Part shown: positions 1-7,826 of the stretch, one piece after another | Position numbering within the stretch: position 1 is the first letter of the stretch | Layout: the number at the start of each line of letters is the position of its first letter | NCBI RefSeq assembly: GCF_001053185.1 | Contig: NZ_CSTD01000001.1 | Location: 556,761-620,760, forward strand | Source: Mycobacterium bohemicum DSM 44277 | GTDB lineage: Bacteria > Actinomycetota > Actinomycetes > Mycobacteriales > Mycobacteriaceae | Length of the DNA: 64,000 nucleotides | Direction: 5' to 3' | Notes under the pieces: model-generated | The model's input: the letters and a program-made list of their open reading frames with translations, nothing else | What the model was told of the DNA's origin: nothing | The model's database searches: none | Translations under genes and position numbers: made by a program

Positions 1-305
1 CAGAACGCGGGCCGCCCTCAACTGTACAGGTCGTGGGCTACGGGTGTACATCGGCGGGTCGGGACCGCAGATCCGCCTTCCTGCTATGCTGTTCACAACG
101 CTCGCTGTCAGGTTGACGGCAAGCACGTCGTGAAACGCTTCTTCTTCCGACCGGCGTCCGCCCATAACCAGAGGTAGACGTACTGAATCCGGCGTTGTTC
201 GTATCGCGGCGATCGATATTGCCTCCCGGCAATCTCGCCACCCTGCGATGACCGAACGCGCGCATCTCGCCGCCAACTCGGCATCGCACTGCTGAAAGAC
301 ATCAA
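1..305. other. Non-coding leader region before the helicase gene
   Basis: No open frame here has convincing mycobacterial coding character or homology. The stretch is less GC-rich than the genes around it. The GTG start of the helicase follows directly, with a weak GAAAG ribosome-binding-like stretch about 11 bases before it. It is probably the 5' untranslated and promoter region of the helicase, but I could not place a -10/-35 pair with confidence. Confidence 0.4.
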
Positions 306-1595
306 GTGACTACTGGCAAGACTTTTGCCGATCTCGGCGTGCGCGCATCACTCATCGAAGTGCTCGCGGCTCGCGGGATCACCGATCCGTTTCCCATCCA
401 AATCGAAACCCTTCCCGACACGCTCGCCGGCCGCGACATCCTCGGCCGTGGCAAGACCGGCAGCGGTAAGACGCTCGCCTTCGCGCTTCCCATGGTCAGC
501 CGACTGGCCGGGCAACCCCGGCGACCGTCGCGACCCTCGGGCCTGGTGCTTGCGCCCACCCGGGAGCTCGCGAGCCAGATCACGGCGACGCTGGAACCGT
601 TGGCGGCCGTCGTCGGCCTGCGCGTGACGACGATCTTCGGCGGTGTGCCGCAGGGCAGGCAGGTGGCGGCGCTGAAGTCCGGCGTCGACATCGTCGTGGC
701 CTGCCCCGGCCGGCTCGAAGACCTCATGAAGCAGCGGCTGATCACCCTCGACTCGATCCAGATCACGGTGATCGACGAGGCCGACCACATGGCCGACCTC
801 GGCTTCCTTCCCGGCGTGACCCGGATCCTGGCGGCGACCCCGAGCGGCGGCCAGCGGTTGCTGTTCTCCGCAACCCTGGACAACGGTGTCGACAAGCTCG
901 TCGATCGATTCCTGCGCAGCCCCGTGCTGCACTCGGTCGACGGCTCGGACTCGCCGGTGGCCGAGATGACCCACCACGTGTTCCACGTCTCCGGCGCGCA
1001 GGCCAAGAAGGAACTGGTCCACCGCCTCGCCTCGGGGTCCGGTCGCCGAATCCTGTTCATGCGCACCAAACATCAGGCGCGCAAACTCGCGCGCCAGCTC
1101 ACCGAATCAGGCGTGCCCGCAGTTGACTTGCACGGCAACCTTTCTCAGCCCGCACGCGACCGAAACCTCGCCGCGTTCAGCGCGGGGGAGGCGAAGGTAT
1201 TGGTGGCCACCGACATCGCCGCTCGCGGTGTGCATGTCGATGGCATCGAATTGGTGGTCCACATCGATCCGCCCACCGAGCACAAGGCGTATCTACATCG
1301 GTCCGGACGGACGGCGCGGGCCGGGAACTCCGGCGACGTCGTGACCGTCGTGCTGCCCGAGCAGCGCAAGGACACTCATGCGCTGATGCGCCGCGCGGGT
1401 ATTCGCGTCACCCCGCAGGAGGTCAATGTCGATTCGCCGGCCGTGCACGCCGTCGCCGGTGAGATTGCGCCGCACCGGGCTCCGGAACCAAAAAAGGTGG
1501 TTCCGCCGCCTCCGACGCACCAGCCTCGCCGCTCGGGTTCCGCCGGGCGCCGGCGGGCGCGTCGTCCCGCGCGTGCGCGGCAGCAATTGTCGTAG
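306..1595 (+). CDS. DEAD-box ATP-dependent RNA helicase
   Basis: A cytoplasmic RNA helicase of 429 residues that uses ATP to unwind RNA duplexes. Visible in order are a Q-motif region (FPIQIETLP, about residues 29-37), Walker A GKTGSGKT (about 49-56), PTREL (about 84-88), the DEAD box in VIDEAD (155-160), SAT (about 186-188) and HRSGR for arginine-finger contacts. The last 40 residues are basic and proline-rich, as in RhlE/CsdA-type helicases, and probably bind RNA. GTG start. A cold-shock gene follows 94 bases downstream on the same strand, so a role in RNA remodelling at low temperature is likely. It could be an RhlE or a DeaD orthologue, and I do not assign a symbol. Confidence 0.93.
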   Translation: MTTGKTFADLGVRASLIEVLAARGITDPFPIQIETLPDTLAGRDILGRGKTGSGKTLAFALPMVSRLAGQPRRPSRPSGLVLAPTRELASQITATLEPLAAVVGLRVTTIFGGVPQGRQVAALKSGVDIVVACPGRLEDLMKQRLITLDSIQITVIDEADHMADLGFLPGVTRILAATPSGGQRLLFSATLDNGVDKLVDRFLRSPVLHSVDGSDSPVAEMTHHVFHVSGAQAKKELVHRLASGSGRRILFMRTKHQARKLARQLTESGVPAVDLHGNLSQPARDRNLAAFSAGEAKVLVATDIAARGVHVDGIELVVHIDPPTEHKAYLHRSGRTARAGNSGDVVTVVLPEQRKDTHALMRRAGIRVTPQEVNVDSPAVHAVAGEIAPHRAPEPKKVVPPPPTHQPRRSGSAGRRRARRPARARQQLS

Positions 1596-1645
1596 CCGAT
1601 AACCGTTTCCATCGGAATCGGCCGGCTCGTGATAGTTTGATCGTC

Positions 1646-1666
1646 TGGATGTTGTAGGTACATCCA
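1646..1666 (+). promoter_or_regulatory. Stem-loop in the cold-shock gene leader
   Basis: The arms TGGATGT and ACATCCA (7 bp, perfect) enclose the loop TGTAGGT just upstream of the csp start. A TAGTTT hexamer at 1633-1638 could be a -10 element, which would put this hairpin at the very 5' end of the transcript. Cold-shock mRNAs often have structured leaders. Assigning that role here is an inference. Confidence 0.35.
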
Positions 1667-1689
1667 TATTGAAATGAGAGAAGAAAGTA

Positions 1690-1893
1690 ATGGCACAGGG
1701 AACTGTGAAGTGGTTCAACGGTGACAAGGGCTTCGGCTTCATCACCCCGGACGAAGGTTCGAAGGACCTCTTCGTGCACTACTCCGAGATCCAAGGATCC
1801 GGCTACCGCTCACTCGAGGAGAACCAGCGCGTTCAGTTCGAGGTCGAGCAAGGAGCCAAGGGACCCCAGGCTGTAGGAGTCACTGCCGTCTAA
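1690..1893 (+). CDS. Cold-shock protein, CspA family
   Basis: A 67-residue single cold-shock domain protein that binds single-stranded RNA and DNA. It has the same length as mycobacterial CspA (Rv3648c) and is very similar to it. The RNP1 motif KGFGFI (residues 14-19) and the RNP2 motif LFVHY are intact, and the start GTVKWFN is typical. It follows the helicase gene, and a purine-rich GAGAAGAAAG stretch lies just before the ATG. Because CspA itself is nearly invariant in the genus, the differences (EGSKDLF, QGAKGPQ) suggest this may be a paralogue. It ends at a strong hairpin. Confidence 0.95.
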   Translation: MAQGTVKWFNGDKGFGFITPDEGSKDLFVHYSEIQGSGYRSLEENQRVQFEVEQGAKGPQAVGVTAV

Positions 1894-1909
1894 GACATCA
1901 CATACCTGA

Positions 1910-1944
1910 CAGTGGGCTGGTGCGATAGTTGCACCGGCCCACTG
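1910..1944 (+). terminator. Intrinsic-type terminator after the cold-shock gene
   Basis: A 14-bp stem, with CAGTGGGCTGGTGC pairing to GCACCGGCCCACTG through one G-T pair, encloses a 7-base loop. CTCTTTAT follows it. It separates the csp gene from the methyltransferase gene, which starts 40 bases later. Confidence 0.7.
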
Positions 1945-1983
1945 CTCTTTATGGCCCCGATCGGCGACTGAGACAATGCGTGC

Positions 1984-2589
1984 GTGGCGGAACAGAGCAT
2001 CTGGATGCAGAAGGTGGCGGCCGATCCGGGGCATTCGCATTGGTACATCGAGCGTTTCCGCTCCAAGGCGCGCGCCGGTGAGGATCTGGCCGGTGAGGCT
2101 CGCCTGGTAGACGCGATGGCGCCGCGGGGCGCCCGCATCCTCGATGCCGGGTGCGGCCCCGGCCGGGTGGGCGGATACCTGGCCGCGGCAGGTCACCGGG
2201 TGGTCGGCGTCGACGTCGACCCGGCGCTCATCGAGGCGGCGGAGCAGGATCATCCCGGGCCGCGATGGCTCGTGGGTGATCTCGCCGAACTCGACCTGCC
2301 GGCGCGGGGCATCGACGAGCCGTTCGACGTGATCGTCATGGCCGGCAACGTCATGACCTTTCTTGCGCCGAGCACCCGCACACAGGTGCTGAGCCGCCTG
2401 CGAACCCATCTCGGGAGCGACGGCCGCGCGGTAATCGGCTTCGGCGCCGGGCGCGGATATGGTTTTTCGCAATTCCTCGACGACGCGGCGACCGCCGGCT
2501 TGCGACCCGACCTGCTGCTGTCGACGTGGGACCTGCGACCCTTCACCGACGACTCGGACTTTCTCGTCGCGGTCTTTCGGCGGGCGTAG
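1984..2589 (+). CDS. Class I SAM-dependent methyltransferase
   Basis: A 201-residue Rossmann-fold methyltransferase. SAM motif I is ILDAGCGPGRVGGYL, followed by GVDVDPALIE (motif II acidic residue) and FDVIVMAGNVM, which corresponds to post-motif/motif IV. The family covers small molecules, lipids and proteins, and nothing here fixes the substrate. GTG start. It stands alone after the csp terminator. The following 600 bases are non-coding. Confidence 0.85.
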   Translation: MAEQSIWMQKVAADPGHSHWYIERFRSKARAGEDLAGEARLVDAMAPRGARILDAGCGPGRVGGYLAAAGHRVVGVDVDPALIEAAEQDHPGPRWLVGDLAELDLPARGIDEPFDVIVMAGNVMTFLAPSTRTQVLSRLRTHLGSDGRAVIGFGAGRGYGFSQFLDDAATAGLRPDLLLSTWDLRPFTDDSDFLVAVFRRA

Positions 2590-2614
2590 ATTCGGCTGCC
2601 CGGCAAGGCAATTA

Positions 2615-2627
2615 CGTCACTGTGACG
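2615..2627. repeat. Palindrome CGTCACTGTGACG, copy 1
   Basis: A perfect 6+1+6 inverted repeat located 26 bases after the methyltransferase stop. The same 13-mer recurs 162 bases downstream. It could be a paired operator or an interspersed repeat. The flanks of the two copies are not similar. Confidence 0.5.
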
Positions 2628-2695
2628 ATTAGGGGTCGGCGGGTGACTCCGGGGAAGGCCCCGACCTGACGCGCCCGCGGCAGGCCTCGTTGCGC

Positions 2696-2715
2696 GAGTG
2701 TGCATCTGACGACGG
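2696..2715. repeat. GAGTGYGCATCTG interspersed motif, copy 1
   Basis: GAGTGTGCATCTGACGACGG here matches GAGTGCGCATCTGGGCGACGG at 2891-2911 at nearly every position. Short non-coding repeats of this sort are common between mycobacterial genes. The function is unknown. Confidence 0.4.
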
Positions 2716-2774
2716 GTCGGCGGGTTGTCGGCAGGCGTTGTGGCGGAGTGTGAGCTCGGGCTGGTGGGGCCGGT

Positions 2775-2791
2775 TTCGTCACTGTGACGAA
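2775..2791. repeat. Palindrome TTCGTCACTGTGACGAA, copy 2
   Basis: A perfect 8+1+8 inverted repeat that contains the same 13-base core as the site at 2615. It is longer and better than copy 1. The symmetry and length would suit a dimeric regulator, but no gene starts close by. Confidence 0.5.
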
Positions 2792-2890
2792 TGCCTGGGT
2801 GAAGCGCGGGTCCGGGGAGGCCGCGGGCGGCTGGCCCAAAGTGCTTCCGTCGGCCTCAAGCGTGACGCCGCCCTGGTCGGCCGTTTCAGT

Positions 2891-2911
2891 GAGTGCGCAT
2901 CTGGGCGACGG
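2891..2911. repeat. GAGTGYGCATCTG interspersed motif, copy 2
   Basis: Second copy of the motif described at 2696, in the same orientation, with two substitutions and one inserted base. Confidence 0.4.
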
Positions 2912-3205
2912 CTTTTACCGCGTGTCGCGTCGCAGCATTCACAGTGGAGCGGTGCGAGGGGTCGAAGCAGCTGGTCACCGGGCGTCCGGGCGTTATCCGC
3001 AGGTCATGCATTTACCGATAAGCAACATTATGTCAAGTTAAGCAACGCTGCACTTGGCGATCAACCAGACGTTGGCGCTCAAGACCGATGTTCCCGAGGC
3101 GTCGGCTATGGTGAGTGGCGTAAATCAGGGTCGCCATGCAGGCGTCGTGGGACCGGTGGCGCATTGAAGGCCGGATGTGTGAGTTCGAGCGTGCGTTGAA
3201 CGCTG

Positions 3206-4435
3206 TTGAGTCGGTTGTGGTGTCCGGGAGTGAGCTTGCGCGCGCCGGGTTGCCCTACGGCGGAAGGGGCGTGCGCGGGAGCGGCTGTAGCTGTTGGACG
3301 AGTTCGACTGATAGATCACCTCTCACCGATCGGTGACAAGTTGCTGCCTGATTTCTTGACAGAGGATCGCAGCGAGCTTTGGGACGCGCTGCGCAAGCGC
3401 GGGCCGGTCGTGTTTATCGAGGACAGCGTGTTTATGAATGGCTATTGCCTCACACGGGCCGATGACGTGCTCGCAGCGCTGCGTAACCCGGAAGTGTTTT
3501 CGCTCAACCCCGTTTTGGATCGGCCGGACCATGCGCGTTGGCGCGCGATCTTGCAGCCGTTGTTGAATTCCCGCGCGGTGAAACAGATGCAACCCGCGTT
3601 GCAAGATCAGTCCGCGGCGGTGGTCGAAGCGCTCGCCCCGCGGGGTAGTTGTGAGGTGATCGCCGATGTCGCCGAGCCATTCGCGGCCCAGGTTCTTCTC
3701 ACAGTGTTGGGGTTGCCGCCGCAGGACGGGGATAGGTTGCTGCGCTGGGAGAAGGCGCTTTGGGCGATCCAGCGGGCGCCTCTGGCCGCGGTCAACGGTG
3801 TCCGTTTCGAGGAGTGGGTGCAAAAATTTGAGATGCTCGCCTATTTGGCGGAGGCTTTCGCGCAGCGCCGCGCCAGCCCTGATATTGCGGGTGTTATGTC
3901 CCAGTTGGTTGCCGGTGACGATGGGTTCGACGAAGCTGACGCGTGCGCGGTAGTTGAGATGCTGATTGCTGCGGGCATTACGCCGTTTAGGAGCGCGGTG
4001 GGTTTCGTGTTTCTCGACCTTGCCCGCGACCCGCGGCTATGCGCTTCACTCCGCAAAAACCCCGCAGGGATTGAGGGATTCGTCGAAGACGTGCTGCGCC
4101 GCGAGCCGCCGGCCCCGGTGATTATCCGCAGGGCCGCTCAGAACGTCACCGTGGCGGGTGTCGAGATACCGGCAGGGGCCCGAGTCGTGCTCTGCGTAGG
4201 GGCGGCCATCCAAGAAGACATGGCGGACGGCCACGGGTCGCGGGCGGACTACTGGGCGTTCGGCGGGGGCCCGCACCGCTGTGTGGCCGTCAGTCTGGCG
4301 AAAACAGCGCTGACTGTGTTGGTCAGCGAATGGTTGCGCGCTATCCCCGCGTTCGGGTTAGCTGCTGAGTCCGTGCCGCCGGTTATCCTCGAGGAGGCGG
4401 TACGGCTGTCGAGTTTGCCGCTGCGCTGGCATTGA
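3206..4435 (+). CDS. Divergent cytochrome P450, probably degenerate
   Basis: A haem-thiolate monooxygenase fold by similarity: HLSP near the N-terminus, HARWR in the C-helix and a haem loop FGGGPHRC with the cysteine ligand. Several landmarks are abnormal. The ExxR motif reads DVLR (Glu to Asp), the I-helix AGxxT is replaced by AAGITPFRS, and the meander that normally reads ANRDP...PxRF is shortened to an unrelated IQEDMADGHGS. The start is unclear: TTG 3206 and GTG 3230 are in frame, neither has a good ribosome-binding site, and the family's usual N-terminus begins near residue 35. Codon use is less GC-biased than in neighbouring genes. I infer an acquired, decaying or specialised P450. No ferredoxin gene is adjacent. 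Confidence 0.75.
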   Translation: MSRLWCPGVSLRAPGCPTAEGACAGAAVAVGRVRLIDHLSPIGDKLLPDFLTEDRSELWDALRKRGPVVFIEDSVFMNGYCLTRADDVLAALRNPEVFSLNPVLDRPDHARWRAILQPLLNSRAVKQMQPALQDQSAAVVEALAPRGSCEVIADVAEPFAAQVLLTVLGLPPQDGDRLLRWEKALWAIQRAPLAAVNGVRFEEWVQKFEMLAYLAEAFAQRRASPDIAGVMSQLVAGDDGFDEADACAVVEMLIAAGITPFRSAVGFVFLDLARDPRLCASLRKNPAGIEGFVEDVLRREPPAPVIIRRAAQNVTVAGVEIPAGARVVLCVGAAIQEDMADGHGSRADYWAFGGGPHRCVAVSLAKTALTVLVSEWLRAIPAFGLAAESVPPVILEEAVRLSSLPLRWH

Positions 4436-4756
4436 GTCAGACCCCGGGCGGGTGATTGCCGTGGATGCCGCGCTGGTCGCCAGTTTCAGCTCAGCACCGC
4501 GCGACACACAGTCCAGTTGCGACCGCCGCGCCCGCGGTAAGCGCGGCAGTAGCCGGCCGTGATGAAGCCTTCCGTCTCGCCGCGCCGCTCCCCTGCCGGA
4601 GACGCGCGCTCGCGCAGAACACCACGCGTCCCCTTCTGGCCACACGTTTCACGATCGTGAATTCAGGCTGCCGTTCGTTGTGGAGTCCACACAGAGTGAT
4701 CAAGATATTTGCCATGAACGCCCTTTCATAACTTCGCCCGAAAGCAGTGACCACCC
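4436..4756. other. Intergenic region with a weak minus-strand small ORF
   Basis: 321 bases between the P450 gene and the decarboxylase gene. On the minus strand a 74-codon frame starts at an ATG at 4715 (MANILITLCG...) with AAAGG about 5 bases before it and runs to 4491. Its codon use is not convincingly mycobacterial, and I do not recognise it. The rest probably carries the promoter of the downstream gene. Confidence 0.3.
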
Positions 4757-6370
4757 ATGACCACAGTGCGCGACGCCATCCTCGACCTGTTCCGCTCACA
4801 CAATCTGACCACCTGGTTCGGCAACCCCGGCTCTTCCGAATTGGCTCTGCTGCAAGACTTTCCCGACGACTTCCGCTACTTTCTGGGCCTGCAGGAGATG
4901 ATCCCGGTCGGGATGGCCGACGCGTACGCGCAAGTCACCAGACGCCCCGCCGTGGTCAACCTGCACACCGCGCCCGGGATGGGCAACGCGCAAGGCCAGA
5001 TCTACAACGCCTACGTCAACAAGACGCCGCTGATCATCACGGCGGGCAACCAGCGCCGCAACATGCAAAACCAGTACTGCCTGCTGACTAATCACGAACC
5101 CACCACTACGCCCAAGCCTTTCGTGAAATGGGCCGCCGAGCCGGCGATCGCGAGCGAATCCCCGGCCGTGCTGGCCCGCGCGATCCACCTGGCGACCACC
5201 CCCCCGATGGGACCGGTTTTCGTCTCGCTGCCGATGGACGACATGCCTGTCGAACTGACCGACGAACAGCTCGCCGATGTCAGGGTGGTGCGCGATCGCA
5301 CCGTGACCCATGCGACGGGTTTTCCGACCGAGTTGGCTGAGCAGGTCGCCGCACGATTGGACGCCGCCAGATCCCCGGCGATCGTTGTTGGCGGCGATAT
5401 CGACCGCTACGACGCCTACGACGCGGTGATCGAACTGGCTGAGCGCACCGAATCGCCGGTGTTCACCGCCCCGTTGACCGGCTGGAGCGGGTTCCCGGAG
5501 AATCACCGTCTCTATCACGGCGCGCTGCCGCCGGGTGCGGGCTGGATCTCACAGATTCTCGCCGGCCACGACCTCATCCTCACCATCGGGACCGCGGTGT
5601 TCCGCTACTACCCGTTGGTGCCCGGGCCTTACCTGCCCGAGGGCGCAAGCCTGATCCAAATCACCAACGATCCCGACGAGGCCGCACGCGCCCCCGTCGG
5701 GGATGCGATCGTGGCCGACGTCCGCACAGCGGCCCAGGCGCTGGCAGCGACGGTGAAACCAACGCAACGGCCCGCCCCCACGCCGCGCGCCGCGGTCCCC
5801 GAACGGGTGTCGGCTCAGGTGCCGTTGAAGCCCGAGGACCTGTGGACGGCCGTCGGCCACGCCGCACCCGATGACACGCTGTGGGTCAGCGAAGCCGGCA
5901 GCAATGAGATCCCCATGACCGACAGCATCCGTCCGGGCAACCCGCTGTCGCATCTGTCCGCGGCCGGCGGCGGACTCGGCTGGGGCCTACCCGCATCGGT
6001 GGGCGCCCAGATCGCGGCACCGGATCGGCCCGTGGTCACGCTCATGGGCGACGGCTCGATGCACTACGCGATCACCGCGCTGTGGAGCGCGGCGCGATAC
6101 AAGATCCCGGTCACCGTTGTCGTGGCGTCCAACGCCGAGTACGGCGTTGTCAAAGAATTCGGCGTCTGGGAAAAGACCCCGAACGTCCCCGGGCTCGACA
6201 TCCCCGGCCTCGACGTCGTGGGAACCGCGGCCAGCTACGGCGTCGACGCCCACGAAGCGCACAGCTCCGACGAGGTGTTCGAGTTGGTCAAGGCGGGCAT
6301 CGCCGACCGCGACCGACCCACCCTGATCAACGCGCGCACCACACCCGTCTCGGGCGGATTCGGCAGCTAG
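4757..6370 (+). CDS. mdlC: ThDP-dependent decarboxylase, benzoylformate decarboxylase-like
   Basis: A 537-residue thiamine-diphosphate enzyme of the MdlC type, which decarboxylates benzoylformate or related aromatic 2-oxo acids to aldehydes. The numbering runs in register with the Pseudomonas putida enzyme: Ser26 (FGNPGS), the ThDP-activating Glu47 and catalytic His70 (NLH) are all present. The C-terminal ThDP/Mg site reads GDGSMHYAI...N. The second catalytic histidine of the family, P. putida His281, aligns with Tyr285 here (FRYYPLVPG), so activity or substrate may differ. The gene sits alone, ahead of an SDR operon that might reduce an aldehyde product; this is an inference. The symbol reflects family resemblance, not proven function. 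Confidence 0.85.
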   Translation: MTTVRDAILDLFRSHNLTTWFGNPGSSELALLQDFPDDFRYFLGLQEMIPVGMADAYAQVTRRPAVVNLHTAPGMGNAQGQIYNAYVNKTPLIITAGNQRRNMQNQYCLLTNHEPTTTPKPFVKWAAEPAIASESPAVLARAIHLATTPPMGPVFVSLPMDDMPVELTDEQLADVRVVRDRTVTHATGFPTELAEQVAARLDAARSPAIVVGGDIDRYDAYDAVIELAERTESPVFTAPLTGWSGFPENHRLYHGALPPGAGWISQILAGHDLILTIGTAVFRYYPLVPGPYLPEGASLIQITNDPDEAARAPVGDAIVADVRTAAQALAATVKPTQRPAPTPRAAVPERVSAQVPLKPEDLWTAVGHAAPDDTLWVSEAGSNEIPMTDSIRPGNPLSHLSAAGGGLGWGLPASVGAQIAAPDRPVVTLMGDGSMHYAITALWSAARYKIPVTVVVASNAEYGVVKEFGVWEKTPNVPGLDIPGLDVVGTAASYGVDAHEAHSSDEVFELVKAGIADRDRPTLINARTTPVSGGFGS

Positions 6371-6575
6371 GTGGATTGCCAGGGATGACACGACCGTATC
6401 GGCGTCTGCCGCGGTCTTAGCCGGCCGCGACGCGGTGGCCACTGACGCCACGTGACCGCCCGCAAGCGTGGACTCGTGGCGGCGCAGCTGGAGCAACGAG
6501 CGTGCTCAGATCGCGTCTCGGCTGTGTCGGGAATGACCGGACGAGGGCCGCTGTTTGAACTGGCGTCCTCAAATT

Positions 6576-6591
6576 TAGACAGACAGGTCTA
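6576..6591. promoter_or_regulatory. TetR-type operator upstream of the SDR operon
   Basis: TAGAC-N6-GTCTA, a perfect 5+6+5 inverted repeat 17 bases before the SDR start codon. Its AGAC...GTCT arms resemble operators of LmrA/YxaF-type TetR repressors. The third gene of the operon encodes a TetR protein, so self-regulation is the simplest reading. Confidence 0.65.
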
Positions 6592-6608
6592 CTCAATCAG
6601 GAGTCATC

Positions 6609-7343
6609 ATGACGGAGCAATCGAACAGTCGGCGTCCGGTGGCATTGGTGACCGGGGCGACCTCGGGCATCGGCCGGGCAGTCGCATTGAACTTGGCGCG
6701 TGACGGTTTCGAGGTGATCGTGCATGGTCGCGACGCCGGACGGGGCGCGGCCACGGTCGATGAGATCGCCGCCAACGGCGGTCGGGCGCGGTTCGTCGGG
6801 GCGGATTTAGCCGACGCCGACGCGGTGACGGCGTTGGCGGCGGAGGTTGGTGAGGTTGAGGTGCTGGTCAACAACGGTGGGATCTCCTGGTTCGGTCCCA
6901 GCGCGGAGCTGGACACCGAGACCTTTGATCACTTGTTCGACAGCAACGTGCGCGCGGCCTACCAGCTGGTCGCTGCACTGGCGCCGGGGATGGCCGAGCG
7001 TGGGCACGGCAGCATCGTCAGCATTGACAGCATGGCCGGGCACGTCGGCTTGGCCGGCGGAGCCGCCTACGGGGCGACCAAAGCGGCGCTGACCGCGATG
7101 TCACGGGCGTGGGCAGCCGAGTTCAGCCCCTCGGGAGTGCGGGTGAACACGGTGGCGCCTGGGCCGGTGTTCACCGCTGAGTCCATGCGCGATCTGATCG
7201 AGAATCTGGCCGGCACCACGCTACTGAATCGGGCCGCGCAACCGCAGGAGATTTCCGAGGTCGTTGCCTTCCTCGCCTCCGACAAGGCCAGCTACATCAC
7301 CGGCGCGGTCATCCCCGTCGACGGCGGCCGGACGGCGGTGTAG
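6609..7343 (+). CDS. Short-chain dehydrogenase/reductase (SDR)
   Basis: A 244-residue classical SDR that binds NAD(P)H and interconverts a carbonyl and an alcohol. It has the cofactor motif TGATSGIG (about residues 16-23), NNGG in place of the usual NNAG, the catalytic Ser of SIDSMAG and YGATK (Tyr and Lys of the active site). The end is GAVIPVDGG, as in FabG-like enzymes. ATG start with AGGAG 5 bases upstream. It is the first gene of a three-gene run with a TetR operator in its promoter and is probably induced by a small ligand of that repressor. Confidence 0.92.
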   Translation: MTEQSNSRRPVALVTGATSGIGRAVALNLARDGFEVIVHGRDAGRGAATVDEIAANGGRARFVGADLADADAVTALAAEVGEVEVLVNNGGISWFGPSAELDTETFDHLFDSNVRAAYQLVAALAPGMAERGHGSIVSIDSMAGHVGLAGGAAYGATKAALTAMSRAWAAEFSPSGVRVNTVAPGPVFTAESMRDLIENLAGTTLLNRAAQPQEISEVVAFLASDKASYITGAVIPVDGGRTAV

Positions 7344-7346
7344 AAA

Positions 7347-7826
7347 ATGACCAGCAGCTATGTGCCCAGCCCCAGTGATCGCGTACGTGAGCAGGTCGCA
7401 CTCTACGAAGCCACCGGCGGAGTCGAGGGCGGCACCCTGGAGGGCCGACCGGTGGTCATCTTGACCACGATCGGCGCCAAAACCGGCAGCGTCCGGAAAA
7501 ACCCGGTCATGCGCATCAGACAGGGCGACACCTACGTTGCCGTCGCCTCGGCCGCCGGCGCCCCCACTCATCCGGCGTGGTACCGCAATCTCAATGCCCA
7601 CCCACAGGTGACGCTGCAGGACGGCGCCACCGTCCATTACCTGCGCGCCCGGGAAGCCCACGGTGCCGAGAAAGCGCAATGGTGGGAGGTCGCCGAACGC
7701 TTCTGGCCGCACTTCCCCGAATACCGCGCCAAGGCCGGCGATCGCGACATTCCGGTGATGCTGCTCGAACCGGTCGAACGGTCCGACAGCGCAACGGATG
7801 TCGACCACGTGGCCGGGGAGAGCTGA
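7347..7826 (+). CDS. Deazaflavin (F420)-dependent nitroreductase-family protein
   Basis: A 159-residue member of the Ddn-like split beta-barrel family, which uses reduced F420 to reduce quinones or nitro compounds. Typical segments are TTIGAKTGSVRKNPVMR (cofactor phosphate contact) and HPAWYRNLNAHPQV. It starts 3 bases after the SDR stop, and its TGA overlaps the ATG of the next gene, so the three genes are translationally coupled. A redox-detoxification role beside the SDR is an inference. Confidence 0.88.
   Translation: MTSSYVPSPSDRVREQVALYEATGGVEGGTLEGRPVVILTTIGAKTGSVRKNPVMRIRQGDTYVAVASAAGAPTHPAWYRNLNAHPQVTLQDGATVHYLRAREAHGAEKAQWWEVAERFWPHFPEYRAKAGDRDIPVMLLEPVERSDSATDVDHVAGES

Larger units (their letters stand above)
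2590..3205. other. Gene-free, repeat-containing region
   Basis: 616 bases in which I find no supportable gene. It contains two copies of the palindrome CGTCACTGTGACG and two copies of a GAGTGYGCATCTG-type motif, listed separately. Around 3005-3060 it becomes AT-richer (ACCGATAAGCAACATTATG) than anything nearby. This composition change leads into the odd P450 gene and looks like a boundary of acquired DNA, but I see no recombinase, tRNA or insertion-sequence ends. Confidence 0.5.

Noticed and set aside
2690-3199. 169-codon plus-strand frame in the gap before the P450
   Set aside because: Composition is Arg/Ser/Gly shadow type, it covers palindromes and AT-rich DNA, and it has no homology I recognise.
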